From Amnibacterium setariae (GTDB taxonomy: Bacteria > Actinomycetota > Actinomycetes > Actinomycetales > Microbacteriaceae): DNA of 64,000 nucleotides. Shown here in pieces: positions 16,784-24,852 of the stretch. Under the pieces are notes generated by a model. It worked only from the letters and a program-made list of their open reading frames with translations, ran no database searches and was not told where the DNA came from. A program made the position numbers and the translations under genes. Location of the stretch: the NCBI RefSeq assembly GCF_003581425.1, contig NZ_QXTG01000002.1, positions 310,001 through 374,000 of the forward strand. The letters are read 5' to 3'. Position 1 is the first letter of the stretch. Every line of letters starts with the position of its first letter.

Positions 16784-17956
16784 TCAGTCCTCGCCGTGGC
16801 CGGAACCCGATCGGCCGCGGCCCCGGCCGCGGTGGTCCGAGCCTCGGTCGTCGTCGTCGCGGACGGCGGTCGCACCGGCGTCGGCGGCCGATGCGGCCGC
16901 CGTCGTGCGCGGCGAGGGAGCAGCGGACGGGACGACGGTCGCTCGAGACGGCGGCGCGCTCACGGCCGGGAGGTCCTCGGCCGAGAGGGCCCGGTCCGCC
17001 TCCGCCGGGGCGAGCACCGCCGCACCGGCGGCGCCGAGCAGGAGCCCGGTCGCGGCGACCCCGCCGACGAGCGCGAACCGGCGACGTGGTCGGCGCGCGG
17101 CCGGCAGCACGGCTCGCACCGGCGCAGCGGCCGCTGCGACGAGCGTCGGCGCAGGCACCGCGGACCGGCCGAGCGCGTGCGCGAGGGCCGCGGCGGTCGA
17201 GGCGTCGAGCCGGTCCTGCTCGGCCGGGGCGGTCATGCCGAGCAGCAGCTCGCGCCAGTCCTCGGGCAGCGCCTCCGGCACCGCGGGAGCGCGCAGCAGC
17301 CGACCGGCGAGCGACTCGGTCGCCGAGCCCGGGAACGCCGGCGCCCCAGTGAGCGCGGCGAGCACCGTCAGCCCGAGCGCGTAGACGTCCGACGCCGCGG
17401 TGGCGCGCTCCCCGCGCGCCTGCTCGGGGCTCAGGTACCGCAGCGTGCCGACGACCGTCCGCTCCGCCGTCGTCCGGGTCGCGTCCGCGAGGCGGGCGAT
17501 GCCGAAGTCCGTCAGCTTGGCGGCGATCACGCGATCGCCCTCGAGCCCGAGGAGCACGTTGCCGGGCTTCACGTCGCGGTGCACCACCCCGCGCCGATGC
17601 GCGTGCGCCAGACCGCTCGCGACGTCGCGGAGCACGACGGCCGCCTCGTCCGCGTCGAGCGGGCCCTGCTCGAGGCGGGCGGCGAGCGACGGCCCGTCCA
17701 CGAGCTCCATGACGAGCGCGACGCCGTCCGGCGTCGTCAGCACGTCGTGCAGGGCGACGAGCCGCGGGTGGTCCAGGCCCGCGAGCACCTCGGCCTCGCC
17801 GCGACCCGGGCGCGCGGCGCCGCCGTCGATCAGCTTGACCGCGACCTCCCGTCGCCGCTCCCGGTCCCAGGCGCGGTGCACGGTCCCGGCGCCGCCGCGG
17901 CCGAGCAGCCCGCGGAGCTCGTAGCGGTCGTCGAGCACGCGCCCGTCGTCCTCCAT
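16784..17956 (-). CDS. Membrane Ser/Thr protein kinase (PknB-like, no PASTA repeats)
   Basis: 390 residues. The kinase domain spans about residues 11-260: glycine loop GRGGAGTV, Lys41 in VAVKLID, catalytic Asp128 in VVHRDVKPGNVLL, Mg-binding Asp150 in LTDFGIARL, and an activation segment ending in GTLRYLSPEQ. All key residues are present, so it should be active. A Pro/Arg linker leads to one membrane helix (FALVGGVAATGLLLGAAGAAV, about 308-328). The outside tail is about 60 residues, Ser/Ala-rich, ending in a histidine/aspartate/arginine-rich stretch and not a PASTA sensor. It starts 2 bases after the stop of the RnfD/FNR fusion gene, so it belongs to the flavin redox operon. Confidence 0.92.
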   Translation of the reverse strand: MEDDGRVLDDRYELRGLLGRGGAGTVHRAWDRERRREVAVKLIDGGAARPGRGEAEVLAGLDHPRLVALHDVLTTPDGVALVMELVDGPSLAARLEQGPLDADEAAVVLRDVASGLAHAHRRGVVHRDVKPGNVLLGLEGDRVIAAKLTDFGIARLADATRTTAERTVVGTLRYLSPEQARGERATAASDVYALGLTVLAALTGAPAFPGSATESLAGRLLRAPAVPEALPEDWRELLLGMTAPAEQDRLDASTAAALAHALGRSAVPAPTLVAAAAAPVRAVLPAARRPRRRFALVGGVAATGLLLGAAGAAVLAPAEADRALSAEDLPAVSAPPSRATVVPSAAPSPRTTAAASAADAGATAVRDDDDRGSDHRGRGRGRSGSGHGED

Positions 17957-17958
17957 CG

Positions 17959-19494
17959 TCAGTAGCCGAGGAAGCGGTCGGTGCGGAGGCGGCGGAGGCC
18001 GGCGCGGCGCGCGGCGGCACGGGCGGCGCCGATCCAGGTCGGCGATCCCGCGGCGTAGCCCGCGCGCGACGCGAGGTCCGGCACGGCCGCGGCGAGCGCC
18101 GCCGCATCGAGCCGCTCGCCGAGCCGCTGCCAGCCGGCGGGCAGGGGCAGGGAGGCGGGTCCGACGACGAGCACGCGGACGTGCGCCAGCGCCTCCGCCG
18201 CCCACGCCGGGTCGTCGCCCTCGTGGAGCCGCCAGACGAGCACGGCGTCCCGGTCGGATTCGGCCTCGGCCATCGCGAGGAACGGCGTCACGCCGACGCC
18301 GCCGGCGAGCCAGACCACGGGGGCGCCCCGGTCGCGCGGAGGCAGGAAGTCGCCGGCGAGCACGCTGACCGCGACCGCCTCCCCCGGCGCGACGGCCGTG
18401 AGGGCCCGCTTGAACGAGCTCGGCCGCTCCGCCTGCCGCGTCACGATCCGGACGGCACTCCCCGGCGCGCTCGCCGGGCTGAACGCGCGGCGGGCGCCAC
18501 GGAGGTCCTGGCGGGCGTGCGGCAGGCTCAGCTCCAGGTACTGGCCCGGCCGGAACGTCAGCGGCCGCTCGCTCGTGAACCGCAGGTCCTCGACGCCGCC
18601 CGCGTGCGCGGCGCGGCGGTCGAGCACGAGCCGCATGCGGCGGCGCTGCCCGAATGCGAACGCGACGACGTTCGCGAGCACGAGCGCGACCTCCGGCGTG
18701 AGGCCGACATACCCGACCCGCAGCGGGATCAGCGACAGCACCCCGACGAGCGCGCTGACGAGGATCCGCTGCCACCGCCGGGGCGGCGCCGTGAGCGGCT
18801 CGGACAGCATGAACGCGGCGAGGAAGAGGAAGGGGTAGGAGGCGACGGCCGTCCAGAGCGCGGTGCCGACCGGGCTCCCGGTCGCGAGCAGCCGGATCGC
18901 GGTGCCCGGCAGCGCGATCAGCAGCACCGGCAGCGCGAGGTCCCACGCACCCGCCCGGCGGACGACGAGCGCCCCGCCGACCAGGACGAACGGCAGCAGG
19001 ACGGGCGTCGCCACCCACCACGTCGCGCCGGAGATCCCGGTCAGCAGCACGACGACCGCGCCGATCGCGATCGGGTTCGCGACGTGGCGCCCGCGGATCA
19101 CGAGGACGTACTTCGACAGGTTCGCGACGGCGATCGCCAGGGCCAGCGCGCCGAGCGCCCGCGGATCCGCGATCGGGAGGAACAGGAAGAACCCGAGCAG
19201 GCCGGTGATCACGCCGGACTCGGCGTGCGGCCGGATCCGCCGGATCGCCGCGAACAGCCGGTTCGAGCCCCATCCGACGACGAGCGCGACCGCGAGGGCG
19301 GCCCCGAGGCCGAGCGGCGGGAACGCGAGGACGCCGGCGAGGGAGGCGACCAGCGCCGCGGCCGCGATCACCAGCAGGACGAGCACGACGAGGCGGTACA
19401 TCGTCACGCGGCCCACGAGCCGGTCGAGCGCGAGCCCCGGCGCGAGGGTCCGCTCCGGACGCGCCGCCTCCTGCGCCGGAGCGGACGTCGTCAC
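17959..19494 (-). CDS. RnfD/NqrB-like membrane domain fused to a ferredoxin-reductase (FNR) domain
   Basis: 511 residues, GTG start overlapping the upstream stop (GTGA). Residues about 30-280 form eight or more helices with RnfD/NqrB features: LTGISGATWW, where Thr158 of SGAT is the expected covalent FMN site, and FMLSEPLTAPPRRW. Residues about 285-511 are a flavoprotein reductase: RPGQYLELSLP, RRAFSPAS (FAD contact), then LAGGVGVTPFLAMAEA for NAD(P)H. It should carry electrons from cytosolic NAD(P)H through FAD to a membrane FMN, and on to the lipoprotein encoded just upstream. FMN transfer needs an ApbE enzyme, which is not encoded in the window. Confidence 0.85.
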   Translation of the reverse strand: MTTSAPAQEAARPERTLAPGLALDRLVGRVTMYRLVVLVLLVIAAAALVASLAGVLAFPPLGLGAALAVALVVGWGSNRLFAAIRRIRPHAESGVITGLLGFFLFLPIADPRALGALALAIAVANLSKYVLVIRGRHVANPIAIGAVVVLLTGISGATWWVATPVLLPFVLVGGALVVRRAGAWDLALPVLLIALPGTAIRLLATGSPVGTALWTAVASYPFLFLAAFMLSEPLTAPPRRWQRILVSALVGVLSLIPLRVGYVGLTPEVALVLANVVAFAFGQRRRMRLVLDRRAAHAGGVEDLRFTSERPLTFRPGQYLELSLPHARQDLRGARRAFSPASAPGSAVRIVTRQAERPSSFKRALTAVAPGEAVAVSVLAGDFLPPRDRGAPVVWLAGGVGVTPFLAMAEAESDRDAVLVWRLHEGDDPAWAAEALAHVRVLVVGPASLPLPAGWQRLGERLDAAALAAAVPDLASRAGYAAGSPTWIGAARAAARRAGLRRLRTDRFLGY

Positions 19495-19976
19495 GCCGCC
19501 GCCTCGGACCGGATCGCGGCGAGGGCCTTCTCGAAGCCCTGGCTCGTGAGCGACGACCCGGACACGGCGCCGACCTGCAGGCCCTCGATCGGCTTGCCGA
19601 CCGCGACGCCGCTGATGCCGGAGGCGAACTGGCGCTCGTACTGCACGGCGGTGGGGTCGGCGGCCTTCGGCTCGACCTTCACGGCGGTGATCGTGCCGCT
19701 CTTCAGCGTCACCTCGACGGCGACCGCCGCCGGGCCGCCGGGCGACTGGTAGTCGCCGGTGGCGCTGTACGTGCCGTCCTTCAGGGCCGACGAGGAGGCG
19801 CCGCCGCTCGCCGGGCTCGACGCGGATGCGCTCGACGGCGCGGCGCCGGTGCCCGACGCGGCGGTGTCGGAGCTCGCGGCCGGGCTGCAGCCGGCGAGGG
19901 CCGCCACGCCGAGGAGGCCGCCGCCGATGGCGGCGAGGCGGCGCAGACGGGCGCGGTCGAGGGTCGGTGCGGTCAT
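19491..19976 (-). CDS. FMN-binding domain lipoprotein (extracytoplasmic flavoprotein)
   Basis: 161 residues. The lipobox is ALAGC with Cys30, followed by a Ser/Ala linker of about 35 residues. The FMN_bind domain runs about 65-160: LKDGTYSATGDYQSPGG...VEVTLKSGTITAVKV, ending GAVSGSSLTSQGFEKALAAI. In this family the flavin is bonded to a Thr/Ser in a SGATxT motif. Here it reads SGSSLT, so Ser142 would be the acceptor. As first gene of the operon it should be an outer-face electron carrier fed by the RnfD/FNR fusion. A promoter-like signal matching that of the divergent sigma-factor gene lies about 40 bases upstream. Confidence 0.88.
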   Translation of the reverse strand: MTAPTLDRARLRRLAAIGGGLLGVAALAGCSPAASSDTAASGTGAAPSSASASSPASGGASSSALKDGTYSATGDYQSPGGPAAVAVEVTLKSGTITAVKVEPKAADPTAVQYERQFASGISGVAVGKPIEGLQVGAVSGSSLTSQGFEKALAAIRSEAAA

Positions 19977-20015
19977 GCGGGCGCTCTCCTTCTGGTGGAC
20001 ACGTCGTCGAACGGA

Positions 20016-20044
20016 ACCACGGGACGGCGGCCGCCGGAGTTCAC
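20016..20044 (-). promoter_or_regulatory. Putative ECF promoter of the flavin redox operon
   Basis: On the minus strand GTGAAC (20044-20039), 16 bases, then CCGTGGT (20022-20016). The identical -35, the same spacing and a -10 differing at one base occur on the plus strand before the ECF sigma gene. A start point near 20009 would give a leader of about 33 bases. Confidence 0.7.
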
Positions 20045-20078
20045 CCGTGGTGCAGCCCGGGCGTGTCGCAAGGTGCCG

Positions 20079-20107
20079 GTGAACCGATCGGGCGGCGGCT
20101 CCGTAGT
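20079..20107 (+). promoter_or_regulatory. Putative autoregulated ECF promoter
   Basis: GTGAAC (20079-20084), 16 bases, then CCGTAGT (20101-20107), placed about 43 bases before the sigma-factor GTG. It matches the signal of the divergent operon at 20016-20044, suggesting that the sigma factor reads both. Confidence 0.7.
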
Positions 20108-20149
20108 AGGAATCGAGGGGCACGACCGAGGACGTGGGAAGGAGGCCCG

Positions 20150-20653
20150 GTGGACGAGCAGGACGCGCTGCTGCGCACGCTCGCCGACGAGCACGGGCCC
20201 GACCTGTTCCGGTTCGTGCTGCGGCAGACCCGCGACCGCGAGCTCGCGGAGGACATCGTGCAGGAGACCCTCGCGCGGGCCTGGCGCCATCCGGGGAAGA
20301 TCGCGGCCGGCCGCGACGCCGCACGGGCCTGGCTGTTCACGGTCGCGAGGAACCTCGTTATCGACGACGCGCGCAGCGCCTACCGGCGGCGGGAGCAGGG
20401 CGTCGACGAGGTGCCGGAGCGGGAGGTCGGCGACGGCGTCGACGCCGTGCTCGACCGGATGCTCGTCACCGACGCGCTCGGCTCGCTGTCCCGCGAGCAC
20501 CGGGCCGTCATCGTCGAGGCGCACTACCTCGGGCGGAGCGTCCGCGAGATCGCGGAGCGGGAAGGGATCGCGGAGGGCACGGTGAAGTCGCGGCTGCACT
20601 ACGGGATGCGGGCGCTGCGGCTCGCGCTCCAGGAGCGGGGGGTGACGCGGTGA
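20150..20653 (+). CDS. ECF RNA polymerase sigma factor
   Basis: 167 residues. Region 2 is at about 15-75 (FRFVLRQTRDRELAEDIVQETLARAWRHPGKI, then RAWLFTVARNLVIDDAR). Region 4 is at about 105-160 (LGSLSREHRAVIVEAHYLGRSVREIAEREGIAEGTVKSRLHYGMRALR). The GTG start follows AAGGAGG by 4 bases. It overlaps the anti-sigma gene (GTGA), the usual pairing for zinc-finger-controlled ECF factors. The divergent flavin operon carries the same promoter-like motif as this gene, so redox or envelope stress is a plausible input, though this is inferred. Confidence 0.93.
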   Translation: MDEQDALLRTLADEHGPDLFRFVLRQTRDRELAEDIVQETLARAWRHPGKIAAGRDAARAWLFTVARNLVIDDARSAYRRREQGVDEVPEREVGDGVDAVLDRMLVTDALGSLSREHRAVIVEAHYLGRSVREIAEREGIAEGTVKSRLHYGMRALRLALQERGVTR

Positions 20654-21354
20654 CGGAGTCGATCCACGACTGGGACGGCGCGTACGTGCTCGGTGCGCTG
20701 GAGCCCGCCGAGCGCCGCCGCTACGAGGAGCACCTCGCGACCTGCTCGGCCTGCTCGAAGTCGGTGCGGGAGCTCGCCGGGCTGCCCGGGATCCTCGGGA
20801 GGCTCGACCTCGACGAGGCCCTCGCGCTGCGGGACCTGCCGGACGAGGGCGCGCTGCGGGACGAGGCGCACGCCGTCGGCCGCGCCGCGGGCGTCGCCCG
20901 CCGCGTGCGCCTCCGGCGCCGCCGCACGCGCCTCGCGACCGCGCTCGTGCTCGTCGGCGTGCTCGCGGTCGGCTCGCTGGGCGGCTGGTCGATCGTGCGC
21001 TCGCTGCAGCCGACGGCCCGACCGGCGGCGATCGAGCGGCCGCTGACCGAGGTCGGCGGGTCGCACCTGACGGCGTCGATGACCGTGACACCGGTGGGCT
21101 GGGGCACCCGCTTCGACTGGTCCTGCGCGTACGGCGCCGCCGTCGACGACCACGCGGACGACTACGCCCCGGTCAGCTACTCGCTCGTGGTCCACACGGA
21201 CGGCGGCACCGCGTCGACGGTCGCGACGTGGACCTCCGACGCGGGCGAGGCGAGGGGGCTCGTCGCGTCCTCCGCGATCCCGGCGGACGCGATCCGGTCG
21301 ATCGACATCCGGGTCACCGGCTCCGCCGAGCCGCTCGCGACCGCCCGGTTCTGA
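20650..21354 (+). CDS. Zinc-finger anti-sigma factor, membrane-anchored
   Basis: 234 residues, GTG start overlapping the sigma-factor stop. The N-terminal part has the anti-sigma zinc motif HLATCSACSK (H-x3-C-x2-C) at about residues 27-36, preceded by YVLGALEPAERRRYEEHL. One membrane helix follows (LATALVLVGVLAVGSLGGWSIV, about 96-117), then an outside domain of about 115 residues that resembles the anti-sigma-K (RskA) C-terminal domain. It should hold the sigma factor at the membrane until a signal from outside. Zinc-motif cysteines could make it redox-responsive. Confidence 0.88.
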   Translation: MTESIHDWDGAYVLGALEPAERRRYEEHLATCSACSKSVRELAGLPGILGRLDLDEALALRDLPDEGALRDEAHAVGRAAGVARRVRLRRRRTRLATALVLVGVLAVGSLGGWSIVRSLQPTARPAAIERPLTEVGGSHLTASMTVTPVGWGTRFDWSCAYGAAVDDHADDYAPVSYSLVVHTDGGTASTVATWTSDAGEARGLVASSAIPADAIRSIDIRVTGSAEPLATARF

Positions 21355-21386
21355 CGGCGGGCGCGAGCCGGCTCCGGCGCGTCGGG

Positions 21387-22355
21387 TCAGGGCAGCGACG
21401 GGACGCCCGAGCCCGGGGTCCCGGCGAGCCGTGCGACCGCCTCGCGAGCGGCGTCGAGCGAGGTGAAGCGGGGCGCGTAGCCGAGGTGCTCCCGCGCCGC
21501 CGCGATGCTGACGGAGGAGCTGCGCGCGACGTGCTCCCACGAGGTCGCGACGTGCTCGGGCGTCGTCGTCGCCGCGAACGCGTCGAAGGGCAGGAACTCC
21601 AGGTCCGCGGTCCGCCCCCACCAACGGGCCGCCTCCTCCGCGTAGCCGCGGAGCGTCAGGGCCCGCTCGCTCACGACGTGGAAGGCGCGGCCGTCCGCGC
21701 CCTCCGGCCGCTCGACGGCGAGCGCGAAGGCCTGCGCGACGTCGTCGGCGTGGACGTGGTGCAGGGTCTCCAGCCCGAGGCCGGGGAGCACGAGCCGCTC
21801 CCCCGTCGCGAGCCGGCGCCAGACGTCGGCGTCGAGGTTGCCGGCCGGGGTGATGACGGGCCAGCCGGGCCCGCTGATGTGACCGGGATGGAGGATCGTG
21901 CTCGGCACGCCGTCGGCGCGAGCCGCCTCGGCGAGGACCAGGTCCTCGATCGCCGCCTTGCCGACGCCGTACTCGCCCCACGGCTCGCGGTCCTCGTGCT
22001 CGAGCGCGGGTACCGCGGTCAGCGCGCCGTGGACCCAGATCGTGCCGCACATCACGAGGCGCGCGCCGGTGCCGCGGAGGGCGTCGAGCAGCTGCGTCGC
22101 CGACTCGGGCGTGAAGCAGACCATGTCGACGACGACGTCGGGCTCGAGCGCCGCGATGCGCGCGCCGAACACGCCGTCGGCGTCCTCCGCCGCGCGGTCC
22201 ACCGTCTCGCTGCGGACCGACGCCCAGGCCGGGTCCTCGCGGTAGAGGCGCTGCCGCCCGCGGCTGAGCGCGACGACCTCGTGCCCCGCCGCGACGAGCC
22301 GGGGCACGAGGTACCCGCCGACGTGCCCCGTGGCACCGATGACGACCACCCGCAT
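21387..22355 (-). CDS. NAD-dependent epimerase/dehydratase family protein
   Basis: 322 residues. An extended short-chain dehydrogenase: VVVIGATGHVGGYLVPRL at the N-terminus binds NAD(P), VVDMVCFTPES follows, and YGVGK provides the Tyr/Lys pair. GHISGPGW and TLHHVHADDVAQAFALA are typical of sugar-nucleotide epimerase-like proteins. A GGAGG lies about 5 bases before the chosen ATG at 22355; an earlier in-frame ATG (22388) has no ribosome site. The product acts in the cytoplasm on an unknown sugar or carbonyl compound. No sugar-nucleotide pathway genes are nearby. Confidence 0.85.
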   Translation of the reverse strand: MRVVVIGATGHVGGYLVPRLVAAGHEVVALSRGRQRLYREDPAWASVRSETVDRAAEDADGVFGARIAALEPDVVVDMVCFTPESATQLLDALRGTGARLVMCGTIWVHGALTAVPALEHEDREPWGEYGVGKAAIEDLVLAEAARADGVPSTILHPGHISGPGWPVITPAGNLDADVWRRLATGERLVLPGLGLETLHHVHADDVAQAFALAVERPEGADGRAFHVVSERALTLRGYAEEAARWWGRTADLEFLPFDAFAATTTPEHVATSWEHVARSSSVSIAAAREHLGYAPRFTSLDAAREAVARLAGTPGSGVPSLP

Positions 22356-22488
22356 GCGTCCTCCGACCCTCGCCGTGTGCTCCGCCACGATCCTGCCCCG
22401 CGTCGCCTGCGGGCTCGTCGTGCGTCCGGCGGCGACCGGGAGCGCGCAGCGGGGTGTGCCGCCCGGCCGCGAGTGGCACGCTGAGCGC

Positions 22489-23295
22489 GTGCACGCGACG
22501 GAGCAGCGGGACGAGCGGGATGCGGCGCGGCTCGACGCCCTCCGCCGCCGCCTCTACGCGCCCGACGTGACCGAGGCGGACGTCGCCGCCTACCGCGCGG
22601 CGCAGGCCCGAGCGGAGGACGCGCCCGCCGCGCACCCGGTCCGCGCCGTGCGCCGGACGTCGCCCGCAGCGGCGTCCGCGGCGCGACCGGAGGTCTCCCG
22701 CCGGACGGCCCTCGTCGCCGCGGGCGGCGGTGCCGCCGCGATCGCCGCGGCGGTCGTCGTGCTCACCGGCCGGCCCTTCGCGGGGCTCGTGGCGCAGGAC
22801 GCGCGGCCCGCGCCGACGGCCACCGCGCGCCGCATCGGGGCCGCGGTCCTCCCGGCGTCGCTCGGGACCCGCCGCCGGTTCGTCGCCGCGCTGCAGGGCG
22901 GCGGCCAGGCCGGCCTGCTCGAGTACCTGTACGGGCACCCGGTCCTGCTGCCCGCGTCGATGCGGTCCTACGCCCGCGCGGACAGCACGGAGTACTCGGG
23001 CCAGGGCACGACCACGATCGCGCTCGCGCCGTCGAGGCTCGCGGAGGCCGGCGGGCGGTTCACGGTGGTGCTCGTGACCGATCGCGCCGCGACGTTCTCG
23101 TGGCGGGCCGAACGGATCGCGGAGCGCAACGACCGGTCCGGGCCGGTCGTGCTCGTCGGCTCGCACGCCGGCTCCGGCCGCGCCGGGGAGCCGACGTCGT
23201 TCACGTTCGCCTACGACGTCGGCGCCCCGCTGCGGCTCGTCGTCTACACGGACGAGACCGTCAAGTGGGGCGCCGTCGTCGCCTTCACCGAGTGA
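22489..23295 (+). CDS. Unrecognised membrane protein, LRRRLYAPG family (paralog 1)
   Basis: 268 residues from a GTG. It belongs to a family with three members in this window (also 30678 and 37460). All share a cytoplasmic N-terminal motif, here LDALRRRLYAPDVTEADVAAY, a Pro/Ala/Arg linker, one membrane helix (about 75-95, ALVAAGGGAAAIAAAVVVLTG) and an outside domain. The outside domain has a VVLVTDRAATFSWRAERI strand region and ends with VVYTDETVKWGAVVAFTE. I do not recognise the family and see no catalytic motif. Unlike the other two copies it does not follow a GH43 gene: upstream is a divergent epimerase gene. It is convergent with an exporter gene, 7 bases apart. Confidence 0.8.
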   Translation: MHATEQRDERDAARLDALRRRLYAPDVTEADVAAYRAAQARAEDAPAAHPVRAVRRTSPAAASAARPEVSRRTALVAAGGGAAAIAAAVVVLTGRPFAGLVAQDARPAPTATARRIGAAVLPASLGTRRRFVAALQGGGQAGLLEYLYGHPVLLPASMRSYARADSTEYSGQGTTTIALAPSRLAEAGGRFTVVLVTDRAATFSWRAERIAERNDRSGPVVLVGSHAGSGRAGEPTSFTFAYDVGAPLRLVVYTDETVKWGAVVAFTE

Positions 23296-23302
23296 GCGGC
23301 GC

Positions 23303-24742
23303 TCAGGCCGCCTCGGCCACGGTGTCGGCCTCGATCGGGGACGGTGCGACGGGCAGGGGTCGTGCCGTGCGGCGGCGCGGGATCCTGGCCGCCAGGACGA
23401 CGAGCGCCGAGACGACCGCCAGCGCGGCGAGGACGAGGAAGCCCGTCTCGTAGCCCGACTCCGACGGCTCCCCCGTGGCCCCGGCGGACCCGGTCACGAT
23501 CGCGGTCAGGAGCGCCGTCCCGATCGCGCTGCCGATCGTCCGGAGGTTGGCGTTCACGCCGCTGGCGACGCCGGTCTGCGTCGCGGGCACGCTCTGCACG
23601 ACGACCGTGGTCATCGCCGCGAACCCCACGCCGAGGCCGACGCCGAACACCGCCGCCGCCGCCGCGAGCTGCCACCCGGCGGCGTGCAGCACGGCGAGCG
23701 ACGCCGTGGAGACCGCGAGGAGCAGGGCCGCGCCGACCAGCTGGAGCCGGGGCGGGACGACGCGGCCGATCGGGCCGATCAGGAAGCCGGACGCGGCCAT
23801 CGTGACGAGCATCGGGAGCATGAGCAGCCCGGACGCCGCGACGGAGGCGCCGAGCCCCCATCCGGTGCCGGCCGGGGTCTGCGCGAAGCGCGGGAAGTAC
23901 GCGAACACGCCGAACATCGCGGCGCCGAAGAAGATCGCCGCGACGTCGGTGGACCACACCGCCGGCTCGCGCAGCATGCGGAGGTCGACGAGCGGGGTGC
24001 GCGAGCGGAGCTCGACCGCCGCCCACGCGGCGAGCAGCACCGCCGCGAGGACGAAGAGCCCGACGACGACGGGCGAGCCCCAGCCCCGGTCCGCACCGGT
24101 GCTGAGCGGCACGAGCAGCGCGACGAGCCATCCCGACAGCAGGGTCGCGGCGACGAGGTTCACCCGGCCGGTCGCCCGGCTCCCGGTGGCCGGCACCCAC
24201 CGGAGGGTGAGCACGCCGCCGACGACCATCCCGGCGAGCGGGATGACGAAGAGGCCCCGCCAGCCGAGTGCGGCGGAGAGCGGCCCGGCGAGGACGGTGC
24301 CGAGACCGCTGCCGATGGCCATGACGGCCGAGAAGCCGCCGATGCCGCTCGCGAGCGAGCGCGCCGGCAGCACGTCGCGCAGGATGCCGAAGGCGAGCGG
24401 GAACATCGCGCCGCCGAAGCCCTGCAGGACGCGCGCGGCGAGCAGCACCGCGAGGTTCGGCGCGAGCGCGGCGGCGACGGAGCCCGCGGCCACTGCGGCG
24501 AGGCAGAGCAGGAACACCCGGCGCTTGCCGGCGAGGTCGCCGACGCGGCCGAGCAGCGGCGTGGCGACGGCGGAGGTGATGAGCCAGGCGGTGACGGCCC
24601 AGGTCGCGCCCGCGGCGTCGGTGCGGAGGTCGCGCTGCAGCACCGGCAGCACGGGGACGAGCAGCGACTGGAGCGTCGCGAAGGTGAGCGCGGTCACCGC
24701 GAGCGCGGCGAAGGTGCGGGACGGGGAGGGGGACAACGGCAC
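23303..24742 (-). CDS. Major facilitator exporter, DHA2-like
   Basis: 479 residues, GTG start, about 14 predicted helices. LLGRVGDLAGKRRVF is motif A, and GGFSAVMAIGSGLGTVLAGPL resembles motif C of drug/proton antiporters. It is divergent from a TetR regulator, with a perfect 18-bp palindrome in between, so it is probably induced by its own substrate through that repressor. No specific drug or metabolite can be assigned. Confidence 0.9.
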   Translation of the reverse strand: MPLSPSPSRTFAALAVTALTFATLQSLLVPVLPVLQRDLRTDAAGATWAVTAWLITSAVATPLLGRVGDLAGKRRVFLLCLAAVAAGSVAAALAPNLAVLLAARVLQGFGGAMFPLAFGILRDVLPARSLASGIGGFSAVMAIGSGLGTVLAGPLSAALGWRGLFVIPLAGMVVGGVLTLRWVPATGSRATGRVNLVAATLLSGWLVALLVPLSTGADRGWGSPVVVGLFVLAAVLLAAWAAVELRSRTPLVDLRMLREPAVWSTDVAAIFFGAAMFGVFAYFPRFAQTPAGTGWGLGASVAASGLLMLPMLVTMAASGFLIGPIGRVVPPRLQLVGAALLLAVSTASLAVLHAAGWQLAAAAAVFGVGLGVGFAAMTTVVVQSVPATQTGVASGVNANLRTIGSAIGTALLTAIVTGSAGATGEPSESGYETGFLVLAALAVVSALVVLAARIPRRRTARPLPVAPSPIEADTVAEAA

Positions 24743-24772
24743 TCGATTCCCTGGGAGGCGTAGAGTGGAGGT

Positions 24773-24821
24773 GGCCTCCGATCGGAGGCCGCCTCCGTTT
24801 CGAGATCCACGGTAGCGGAGG
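24773..24821. promoter_or_regulatory. TetR operator region: perfect 18-bp palindrome plus flanking repeat
   Basis: GGCCTCCGATCGGAGGCC at 24773-24790 is fully palindromic. A further inverted pair, GCCTCCG (24791-24797) and CGGAGGC (24815-24821), follows. They lie between the divergent exporter (start 24742) and TetR gene (start 24853), where operators for both are expected. Confidence 0.65.
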
Positions 24822-24852
24822 CACCCTCCGCTTGCAACCGACCGAGGCCCCC

